Shown piece after piece: positions 38,901 through 45,825 of a DNA stretch of 64,000 nt. The notes beneath the pieces were generated by a model. The model worked only from the letters and a program-made list of their open reading frames with translations, did not search any database and was not told the origin of the DNA. Source of the stretch: Flabesymbios commensalis (Eukaryota > Annelida > Polychaeta > Terebellida > Flabelligeridae); the NCBI GenBank assembly GCA_964017125.1, contig OZ024908.1, positions 65,201,993 through 65,265,992 of the forward strand. The letters run 5' to 3'. The number at the start of each line of letters is the position of its first letter. The first letter of the stretch is position 1. The translations under genes were made by a program, and so were the position numbers.

Positions 38901-41900
38901 TTTAGGAAAAATTTAGTATGTTTTCATGGATGTAAAATAATGCTTTAATGCATCCTGAGGGCTTAAAGGGTTAATCCGAGGAACAATCTGGCATTGAATC
39001 TGGCACACCGTTTCTGTGCAGGATGTGGTTTAAAGTAGCCCATAACTTTTTTGGATTTTTTTCACTTTTATGTATTTGTTTGCGATCGTACTCCTGTCTC
39101 TCAAACTCTTTTGACAAAAATGATGTTTGGAGTTTAAAAATACATACATTTACTGATTTTCCTTTCCAACATGCACACACCCTTGTTTTTATAAATTACT
39201 GTTTTTTGCTAAACTAGAACCAGTTCAGTTAATTCCACATTATATTGATCATTTTTTGCGATAGCAGCTTTATTTGATAGTCTGAGTCTGAGATAGTCTA
39301 TTAAGGCTCTCCCTGCCAGGGAGAGGCTTTTTGTTTTTGTACGATTATGTCTGCTGCCGCCGATGATGTGATGCAAGTGGCCGCATCCATACCTTGTCAC
39401 CCTCATATCTACAAAATCGCTTCCCTGATTCAATCAGTGTTTCACATACTAATAACTAACATTAATTCCTAAGCTGCATCAATTTTTTCGAAAGTTTGGA
39501 AAAATACCCAGCTCATCGCAGCCATCATTATTCTTTTGTCTGCAAATTAAGATCTGATAACATCACAAGGCTCCGACACGATGACCTCCATTTTTAAATA
39601 TAATTGTTCTAATAAGATCACAAGCTTATGCCCACTAGTTTTCAAAGGCACTTGAAATATTTGTCTCAATTTCATGAGATTCGAGTTTTTTGCTAGGTGT
39701 CGTTGGTGTTGTATAAAATGGCAGTCAGTGTGACCGGGCCTGCAGCGAAGTGAAAGAGTAGCACCCCGGTCATGCCGGGTACTTGTCATGCTTATTATCT
39801 CAAAACCGCTTGCCTGATATACTCAATAATCAACATACTGCATACAGGTAATACTAGTAGTATTAATTCCTAAACCGCATCAATTTTTCAGAGAGTTCAG
39901 AGAAAATATCTGGGTCATGGCGGCCATGTTTAATCTTTTTTTGTCAAATTAGGACCTTGTTAGACTGTATCAATTTTTCATTAAGTTCGGAAAAATATTC
40001 AGGTCATGGTGGCCATATTTAATTTTTTTTTTATTAGAATCTTGTCACCCTGATAACTTCAAAGCTGCTTATCTGTTACACTCAATATTCAACATACATG
40101 TACATAATAGTAGTATTAATTCCTAGACTGTATCAATTTTTCAGAAAATTCAGAAAAATATCTGGGTCATGGCGACGATCTTTTATCTTTTTTCGTCAAA
40201 TTAAGACCTTTTAACCCTGATATATTCAAAGCCACTTATCAATATTCAACGTACTGCATGCTTGTAATAATTCCTAGACTGTATCGGACAGTTCGAAAAC
40301 ATATCCAGCTTATGGCGGTCATTTTTACTGTTTTTTTAGTCAAAATAGCACTCACCTTAAAGCTGCTAACCTCATAACCTGACTTGATAATTACATACAT
40401 ACATCTACTCACAAATTAATTATCTGCTTAAGTTATAATTATTTGATTAGTTTATTAGGTAATGGTAATGGTAATTTAAATGGTAATGGTAATGGTAATT
40501 TAAAATGGTTGTTTTCATATTATCGTTTATTCATGGCTTGCTTCATACATTGGCTTATTTGCCAAGGTTGGTGTCTCAGGGTTTACAACAGTGGAGGGAT
40601 GCTGGATTAAACTGTTTATAGGGATTGGTCTGTTACTATTTTAATACAAAGTGTTATGTTCAAACATTACCCCAGTAAGTACATATTAGATGATATTATT
40701 TAAAATGTGTTGTTTTACAGTATCCATTTGATTTGCTGCCGAATTTTAAATGCACCAGAGAAAACATAGGAGAAGTGATTACAACAAACATGAATGTTGA
40801 GGTATTGTTTTTTCACATTAAGTGCATAAAGAATCTATTATGTACACTATGTTTATGTTCACGTAACTTCTCGTAATTTCATAATGTTTCGCTCGTGTTG
40901 TGATGATATGATTGGCATTGCAATTGAAGGATCTTATCTAAACAACATTTTGAAAATAACAAATGTGACCCTTTAAATCTAATTGAATAATTCAAAACTC
41001 TAAAAATAAATTGTTTTGCGTTGACAACTTTTTGAGATGTGAGTGAGTGAAAGGACAAAAGAAATAAGATATATATATTATATTTATATATATTATATCC
41101 TTGGTGATTTTTACATCTAGTGTGACCTCACTGCTCTGTCACTAACACTCATCAGTACTCTCCCAATAAATACGAAAAGTTGAACTAATGTTGATTTAAT
41201 GTTGGATCAGCTTTGTAAAATGTGATCTATTATTTAACGAATATTGGATAAATGTATCCTGCTATGAGGGGCTCAGCAAATCCATTAGTAAGTAACCATG
41301 GGAACCAAAGGTTTTTTTTTCAATTTAAAATCATCATAATTGTCTTAGTTGGCTCTTTCCGATTCATTTGGCTACCTATGTTATGGGTCTGTGACCATTA
41401 TTAATATATTTACTCTTACAGTGCGGGGAGTGACTTTAGAATCTGAGGTTTACACACGTCAGATTCTGACGTCTTAAAGTCGATCCCCGCGCTGTTTGGG
41501 GTAACCTTTTCAGTGGCGGGACCAACTTTAGATGTCTGATATCAAAGTCGTCTGTTCACTAATACTTATATACCAGTAAGAAGGTTTTTACTGATTCTGA
41601 TTATAACTTTCAAATTAATTTGACAAATCTTAGTAAGTTTCAGTCACTTTAAGTTGTGGATTGCAGTAGTGAAACACAATTTCAAGTTATACATTTTTGA
41701 ATAGCTCCCGAGCTCTAGGGGTAGGCTAAATATTAAAACATGTTTGTTGCAGCTGGATGGATTATTATTTTACCACAAGAGGACCCACTACACATTTGGC
41801 AGTACACCTCTAGTAGGCTGGTTAAAGGCTTATATGTTACCAGAGATTCTGGGGATATCTGTACCACGTATACTTATGGACAAAATGCCTCAAAGTTACA

Positions 41901-42214
41901 GCACCTTTGAAAAACACAACGAGGAGGTGGCCAAGGCGAAACGCGATGGTGTCATCTGGCTAGGCGACAGAAGGAAAGCGGGGCCTAGACCAAGACGTTC
42001 AAAAGGAAATGGTGATGCCAATGCAATGGAAGTGACCGCAACAACTACACAAAAATCAGGACGTTCAACTAAGCAACGGGGTGTTATGGAAGTTAGTGAT
42101 GCTTCTCAAGATGTGAAAGTGAACATGGTGAAAGATGATATATCTGTAATGGAGTGTGCAGCAAGCAATGTGTCAGCAAAAAAAGATGTTGATCAAGACA
42201 AAAGTACTGATTAA
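29779..42214 (+). CDS. SNUPN: Snurportin-1 (8 exons)
   Basis: Snurportin-1 links the m3G (trimethylguanosine) cap of spliceosomal snRNPs to importin-beta for nuclear import. Exons are 29779-29939, 30902-31025, 32215-32319, 33333-33423, 34867-34967, 37993-38073, 40721-40801 and 41753-42214. Every junction has GT and AG and all phases agree, giving about 400 residues counted from the ATG at 29782 (human is about 360). The order matches the family from end to end. An importin-beta-binding N-terminus (residues about 1-65; [20 protein letters not shown]) comes first. The cap-binding domain (about 95-290) starts LMLSEW and includes DFRFYW, then LDGLLFYH and STPLVGW. W100 and W270 are candidates for the two cap-stacking tryptophans. 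The tail past about 300 is charged, low in conservation and longer than in human. No disabling change seen. Introns 5 and 6 hold tandem repeats, and SINE and MITE copies sit in intron 6. A second ATG (29782) directly follows the first. Confidence 0.96.
30902..31025 (+). CDS. SNUPN: SNUPN exon 2
   Basis: Follows the acceptor GATATTTCAG and ends before GTGATT. Codes [18 protein letters not shown] onward, matching the human KRLDYVNHARRLAE helix, then an acidic/polar linker to AYRNQ. Confidence 0.94.
31130..31355 (-). mobile_element. Possible tRNA-derived SINE relic in SNUPN intron 2
   Basis: On the minus strand the stretch near 31352-31300 reads ATGGCGCAATGGTTAGAGCG, like the A-box half of a tRNA or tRNA-type SINE head. 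No clear B box or tail is seen, so this is tentative. Confidence 0.35.
32215..32319 (+). CDS. SNUPN: SNUPN exon 3 (start of cap-binding domain)
   Basis: Follows TAACTTTTCAG and ends before GTATTT. Codes [18 protein letters not shown], then [17 protein letters not shown]. This is the conserved opening of the m3G-cap pocket, with W100 in LSEW. Phase 0 at both ends. Confidence 0.95.
33333..33423 (+). CDS. SNUPN: SNUPN exon 4
   Basis: Follows TTTTATAAAG and ends before GTAAGT. Codes [20 protein letters not shown] and [10 protein letters not shown], matching human [20 protein letters not shown]. One base (T) is carried over to make a Tyr codon with exon 5. Confidence 0.94.
33690..33990. repeat. 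Diverged relative of the 145-bp repeat unit (SNUPN intron 4), with poly-T run
   Basis: Shares ATAAAACAAAATGT and an AAAATGGCTGCCAGTCGGCC-like palindrome with the tandem array at 35660-37050. A poly-T run (about 33940-33972) follows. The minus-strand open frame over it is a low-complexity artefact. Confidence 0.5.
34470..34660. repeat. TTAA-type MITE relic with ACTTGGAGTTGTG hairpin
   Basis: Contains GTGTTTAGAAATAAAGATTT and the inner arms CCACTTGGAGTTGTGG and CACAACTTCAAGTGGGTGAA, as in family A and in the 508-660 and 29440 repeats. Outer ends not well defined. Lies in SNUPN intron 4. Confidence 0.5.
34867..34967 (+). CDS. SNUPN: SNUPN exon 5
   Basis: Follows TTATTTCTTCAAAG and ends before GTTAGT. 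Codes [20 protein letters not shown] then [13 protein letters not shown], the core beta strands of the cap-binding fold (human [20 protein letters not shown]). Confidence 0.95.
35100..37960. repeat. Composite repeat in SNUPN intron 5 with a ten-copy 145-bp tandem array
   Basis: The body runs from CTCCTGCCGTCACC to about CAGGCCTCTTGTT. The unit mark ACCATTACTATAAAAC or its variants recurs at 35705, 35860, 36013, 36157, 36301, 36446, 36595, 36730, 36873 and 37020, spacing 135-155. Each unit holds a palindrome of the type ATGGCCGCCTATCGGCCAT. A second mini-array follows (37580, 37685, 37800; unit mark GATATGGAGATRTGCAGGTG). The non-tandem head (TTTCCGGAGCATATCTC, 35350) has a shorter cousin at about 43785-44040, so the whole is an interspersed element that expanded internally. 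Confidence 0.75.
37993..38073 (+). CDS. SNUPN: SNUPN exon 6
   Basis: Follows GTTTCTCTTACAG and ends before GTAAGT. Codes [20 protein letters not shown] and ERSKANP (human [20 protein letters not shown]). Confidence 0.95.
38096..38412 (-). mobile_element. tRNA-derived SINE, copy 3, in SNUPN intron 6
   Basis: On the minus strand the head reads CCATGGTGCAGTGGTTAAAG, the body contains CGAATTCTGTG and a CTCAGGAGATTCTCCTG block, and the tail is CAATTCATTTCATTT. Target duplications TAACATATTGAGGTA (38081-38095) and TAACATTGAGGTA (38413-38425) flank it. It lies just 23 bases after the exon 6 donor edge (38073). Confidence 0.8.
38559..38721 (-). mobile_element. LINE fragment (C-terminal tail), split from its partner by a MITE
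   Basis: The minus frame reads [20 protein letters not shown], the usual LINE reverse-transcriptase tail. Interrupted at its 5' side by the TTAA MITE 38726-38970; the other part is at 38985-39270. Confidence 0.65.
38722..38974. mobile_element. piggyBac-like MITE, family D, inserted in a LINE
   Basis: TTAA lies at 38722-38725 and 38971-38974, around ends CCCTTTCAATCCTG and CTTAAAGGG. The inner palindrome (about 38755-38815) has CATCCACTACAA and TTGTAGTGGATG arms, unlike family A. 245 bp, non-coding. Confidence 0.8.
38985..39270 (-). mobile_element. LINE fragment (linker between endonuclease and reverse transcriptase)
   Basis: The minus frame reads [20 protein letters not shown] then [12 protein letters not shown]. 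The K-x-LWxTLNxxLHR phrase is typical of the CR1/L2 linker. Together with 38559-38721 it is one LINE with an internal deletion and a later MITE insertion. Confidence 0.6.
39400..40440. repeat. Degenerate tandem array in SNUPN intron 6 (unit mark CTGGGTCATGGCGGCCAT)
   Basis: Units contain TCCTARACYGYATCAATTTTTC, then a GAAAAATATCTGGGTCATGG-type phrase and GTCAAATTAGGACCTT. Successive phrases begin near 39470, 39870, 39970, 40125 and 40265. A single related unit sits at 29075-29230. A short TAATGG repeat follows at 40455-40500. Confidence 0.6.
40721..40801 (+). CDS. SNUPN: SNUPN exon 7
   Basis: Follows GTTGTTTTACAG and ends before GTATTG. Codes [20 protein letters not shown] then TTNMNVE, the counterpart of human [20 protein letters not shown]. 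Confidence 0.93.
41288..41510. mobile_element. TTAA-type MITE, family G (reverse), in SNUPN intron 7
   Basis: Its palindrome spans about 41424-41503, with GTGCGGGGAGTGACTTTAGA on the left and CTTAAAGTCGATCCCCGCGC on the right, around ACGTCAGATTCTGACGT. Preceded by the family's reverse body (ACCAAAGG, TTTCAATTTAAAATCATCAT). Ends only partly preserved. Confidence 0.6.
41753..42214 (+). CDS. SNUPN: SNUPN exon 8 (end of cap pocket and tail)
   Basis: Follows GTTTGTTGCAG. Codes [20 protein letters not shown] then [18 protein letters not shown], with W270 of the pocket. A basic then acidic, Ser/Thr-rich tail of about 100 residues follows, ending at the TAA 42212-42214. Confidence 0.95.
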   Translation: MDGLLFYHKRTHYTFGSTPLVGWLKAYMLPEILGISVPRILMDKMPQSYSTFEKHNEEVAKAKRDGVIWLGDRRKAGPRPRRSKGNGDANAMEVTATTTQKSGRSTKQRGVMEVSDASQDVKVNMVKDDISVMECAASNVSAKKDVDQDKSTD

Positions 42215-43190
42215 AGGGGTGTTTTATGACTGAGCGGAATGACCAAAAGGGGTTCCATTCAAAGGAAATACAGACTAAGCTATTTAAGAAAAATTCAGTC
42301 TTCATAGGAATTATTTTTCTCTTTTGTTTCAGTGAATGTGTTGGCCTTCGACAACCCTTTATTTTAATCTGTGATTCATTTTATCTATTGCATGTATGTC
42401 ACTGTTATACAATTGTCGATGCTTAGTGAGCATTATAGATGTTTAGTTTCATGATAATTATTGACATGAAATATTTTTTTTACCTACGAGTCGTAGCTAA
42501 AATATATTTTCATGTCTCAGGCAATGTTGTTGTAGACTACAACGACACCTACTCTTTCAAATATTTAAGTATGTTCCACTACACTGCCTAGATTGTTACT
42601 TTCTATTTTTCATTTACATTAATACTCGTTTCCATTTCTGTATCATTAGATACACAGATGGAAAATAGAAAAACCACTTGATAGTCAAAAAAACAAAAAA
42701 TAATAATTCAGAATATAATTGACAACGTAATTGCAGTCTTTTAAAATATTAATTAGATTAGAAAAATCAACAATGAAGTTTGCGTAGTAAATAGGTTGCC
42801 CTAGTAACTATTCAACATTATCACACGTGTGCGTAAAAGTACTTTTTTCGGGATTAGCAAATATGCACTTTGACATTTTTCAACATTTATTCAGGCGTGG
42901 TGATAAAAGTTCAGATGAAATTACACCTTGTCTCAACATTTTTTTTAGCTATTAACTGGTGTGATTTGTGAACAGCATTTATCATCACCATATCATTTAT
43001 CAACACACAACTCCTAACTAGCTGTATTATTGTTTCTTGGGTACGGTAATGGGGACCTTTGCTTCAGTTATGTTATTAGTTTATATCATGTAGAGTGTAT
43101 GGTCTTTTTGAGCACCCATAATTCTGTATCAGTGTCTATATAGACTAAGCTAGTGTTGAGAAATCTGGACTATTGTCTGATTGTCCAGCT
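42215..43190. other. SNUPN 3' flank, no further gene
   Basis: Presumably holds the SNUPN 3' untranslated region. No canonical AATAAA stands out close to the stop. AT-rich thereafter. Confidence 0.4.
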
Positions 43191-43199
43191 CGCACGAAA

Positions 43200-43635
43200 C
43201 ATTGACACTATCCCTTTCAGTGTGTGGACAGACTTCAGAATTTGATGTCAATATGACGTTGATACTCGCACTGAATGAATTACCAATTTATAATGGCCGT
43301 AGACACATAAGTATTCAAATGAAGCGGAAAGAGTTAACTAAAACATTTATGCAGATTTCAAATTAAAATCATTTGGTATCTCGGTTTATAATAGCCCTTA
43401 TCCTGTTAAGTAAATTTATTTAAATTTTCACCCCCTTGAAGTTGTGTATGGCTACTGCGACCCACAAACTTAAAGTGGGTGAAAATTACTTAAATTTGCT
43501 TAATTTGAGATATTGCCTTTGCGAATCCTGGTGTTCAATATCAGTGATTTGATAGACAAATAAAACAAATTAAAAACAACAAAAGTCGTGATCAGCAGGA
43601 TAAGGGTTAAAATATTTCAGCGTTGTAAAGGTTAT
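43200..43635. mobile_element. Family G MITE with a family F TTAA MITE nested inside
   Basis: The G parts are 43203-43394 (GTGTGGACAGACTTCAGAAT, then AAGCGGAAAGAGTTAAC) and 43611-43635 (ATATTTCAGCG). F occupies 43395-43606, with ends CCCTTATCCTG and CAGGATAAGGG, and TTAA on its right at 43607-43610. Inside F, CACCCCCTTGAAGTTGTG and CACAAACTTAAAGTGGGTG make the family's hairpin. Confidence 0.65.
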
Positions 43636-43784
43636 GCTGGTATGATGCTGGGCCTGTGTCACAGACGACTGTCCAACTTGAAACCAACATATGTTTGATG
43701 CCTGCATTGTTTGTTGTTTTAATGTATAAGCTCGAACACTTTGGCTGGAGTGGTTGGATTATCCTGTTGTGGGGTTAGTGACTT

Positions 43785-44045
43785 TTATTACCCGCCCAAC
43801 GAAGATGGGTCGGAGTTATGGTGACGCCTCGGATGTCCGTCTGTTCGCACTTCTATTTCTGGAGCAGATCTCTGAAGCCCATGGTAGAATTGTCTTCATA
43901 TTGCACACAGTCATCTCTTGGAAGGGGGGGGGGGATATATATGACTTGACCTATTTTTTGACCTGCATTTCGGCCAAAGTAGCCTAATTTGTTTCAGTAT
44001 GGTTGATATCTGGCGAACTGTGCCAGATAGCTAGTGCCAGCTACG
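43785..44045. repeat. Short copy of the composite repeat of SNUPN intron 5
   Basis: GGAGCAGATCTCTGAAG, TTGTCTTCATATTGCACACA and ACTTGACCTATTTTTTGACC match phrases at about 35350-35460 and 35510-35560, ending in the GCCAGATAGCTAG phrase also found in the tandem units. Carries no tandem array. A G run lies at 43923-43933. Confidence 0.6.
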
Positions 44046-44212
44046 TGTATATAAGTCATTTAATAAGAAACAGCATCAATGTGACTACATGTATATGTTA
44101 TTTATAAGTGTGAACAAGGCACACATGTCACAAGTTATCCAATGTACAACACTGAGCGTTGTAGTAGACTAAGTGTATTACATGTATGACTATGTAATTC
44201 ACCTTCTTTGCC

Positions 44213-44297
44213 TATACTGCCGTGCAAAGCCAAAAGGCAGTATCTGCTTACTTGCAAAGTAAGCAGATACTGCCTTTTGGCTTAGCATGGCAGTATA
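44213..44297. repeat. 41-bp foldback (3-nt loop)
   Basis: Bases 44213-44253 pair with 44257-44297 with only two mismatches; the inner 27 bp (44227-44253 with 44257-44283) are perfect. The arm begins TATACTGCCGTGCAAAGCC. Partial further copies of the arm follow (about 44298-44352), so this looks like a recent foldback element or inverted duplication. Confidence 0.85.
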
Positions 44298-44631
44298 CTG
44301 CCCTGCAAAACCATGAGTCGTAACTATATACCGTCGTACAAAGCCAAAAGGCAATAACTACAGTTACTGCAATTGTGCATTTGTGTAGTGGTATGCATAC
44401 ACATGTTAGCCACTGACGTGCAATGTTTTTTAAAAAAAGTTGCAACTGTCCCATAGATTTTAAACATGTTTATTATGTTTCATATCAGATCAATTTTCGT
44501 AGAAATATCATTTCGATTCAAATTGTGCCCGCTGTTGCTAGACTGAGCTTCAAGTGGGTTAAGATTATTTAAAAAAATATTTGATAAGGTTAAGATAAAT
44601 ATCTTGCCGACTAGACACATCTTTCAACTGT

Positions 44632-44852
44632 TTAACTCTTTCGGTATGGGGATTGATTTTAGACGTCAGAATTCTTGACGGCTAAAATCGATCCCCACAC
44701 TTAAAGAGTAAAATATTTATAATTATTGTAGACCCATAATATAAGTATGCAAGTGAACCGGAAAGAACAAATTCACACATTTCTGATTATTTCAAATTAA
44801 AAATAACCCTTTGTTCTCTTGGTTTATATAAAATATTTTAGCGCTTTAAGGG
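44632..44852. mobile_element. TTAA-type MITE, family G
   Basis: TTAA lies at 44632-44635, then CTCTTTCGGTATGGGG and the palindrome GATTGATTTTAGACGTCAGA with GGCTAAAATCGATCCCCACA. The body has AACCGGAAAGA, AATAACCCTTTG and ATTTTAGCGC, then GGG at 44850-44852. About 217 bp, non-coding. Confidence 0.65.
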
Positions 44853-45018
44853 TTCTTAATCACCTATGTGTTGCATTGATGCACCACAGTCATCGTCGTG
44901 GCATTTTAAAAAATAAAATTCATCTAATGAAATAGGTATAACTTATCACAACAATATCGATTTTCAGTTAATATATTTTGCATATCTGTATTCTAAAATC
45001 GGGTCATTTTCATTCGCA

Positions 45019-45268
45019 TTAACCGTTGTGCTGCTGGAGCCGTTTATATCCGGTTTCGTGTAAGTTTCAGAGAAAATAAAATGGCATTGACATCCATAGC
45101 ATAGTTTGTGATACATGCTCAGTTAATCAAAATGTTTATTTTCACACATGTTTATTTTTCATAAATAGTCAATTTTTTTTCGTCATTTGAAGCTGGAAAT
45201 TGCGTTAGCAATTCTAGCTTCAAATGACGAAAAATGCAATTGAAATAATTCAGCAGGACAAGGGTTAA
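45019..45268. mobile_element. TTAA-type MITE, family E, just past the GREB1-like stop codon
   Basis: TTAA lies at 45019-45022 and 45265-45268, with ends CCGTTGTGCTGCTGG and CAGCAGGACAAGGG. The inner palindrome (about 45178-45236) has CGTCATTTGAAGCTGGAA arms. It begins 66 bases past the stop of the GREB1-like gene, so it may lie in that gene's 3' untranslated region. Confidence 0.7.
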
Positions 45269-45334
45269 ATTTTAAATAACGGCGGCAATTCACAATAGGT
45301 TAGGTAGCATACATTTCCCATCGTGAAATAACTC

Positions 45335-45825
45335 TCATCTCTTCATGACGTTGCGCACAAATTTTCGAATCACAGAAGGGTGTTGAAAAACTTCGTCGCT
45401 GCTGCAGTCGTACATCATTTCAACACTTTCATCATCACTGTCACTTGATTTTGTGACGTTTTCCGCTCTATTTTCATGTTCTTTTACATTTGATGAATGG
45501 GGTGGTATATTTTCAAATATAAAATCCTCAGTATAACCTTCACTTTGGATGCTTATAATTCGTTTGTTACTGGATGCGTTCCCTTCAAGCATTTCACTAT
45601 TTTCACCATTATCTTCCGTGCTTGATGTTTCGTTGTGAAATATGTCCTGGTCGCTTCCAATATCACTTCCTAAGCATTTACTCTCACTGGGAAGTTTTTC
45701 TAGAATAACCTTAAGTTGAGGGAGTAAACGAGATCCACAGTTGCTTTGCGCACTGTTGTCATGGCTACCCGATTTCCACATGGTTTCATACCCGCCCGAT
45801 GTATCGTTATTTTCATTCAAATGAT
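45335..45825 (-). CDS. GREB1-like: GREB1-like terminal exon (acidic tail)
   Basis: The acceptor is ATTATTTCTTACAG, and the carried G makes GAT, reading DHLNENNDTSGGYETMW onward. It ends SVIRKFVRNVMKR at the stop (45335-45337). The 163 residues are rich in Ser, Asp, Glu and Asn. KRIISIQSEG may be a second hydrophobic-acidic SUMO-binding site. An AATAAA on the minus strand at about 45133-45138 lies inside MITE E and could serve as the poly(A) signal. Phase and splice sites agree with the exon before. Confidence 0.75.
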
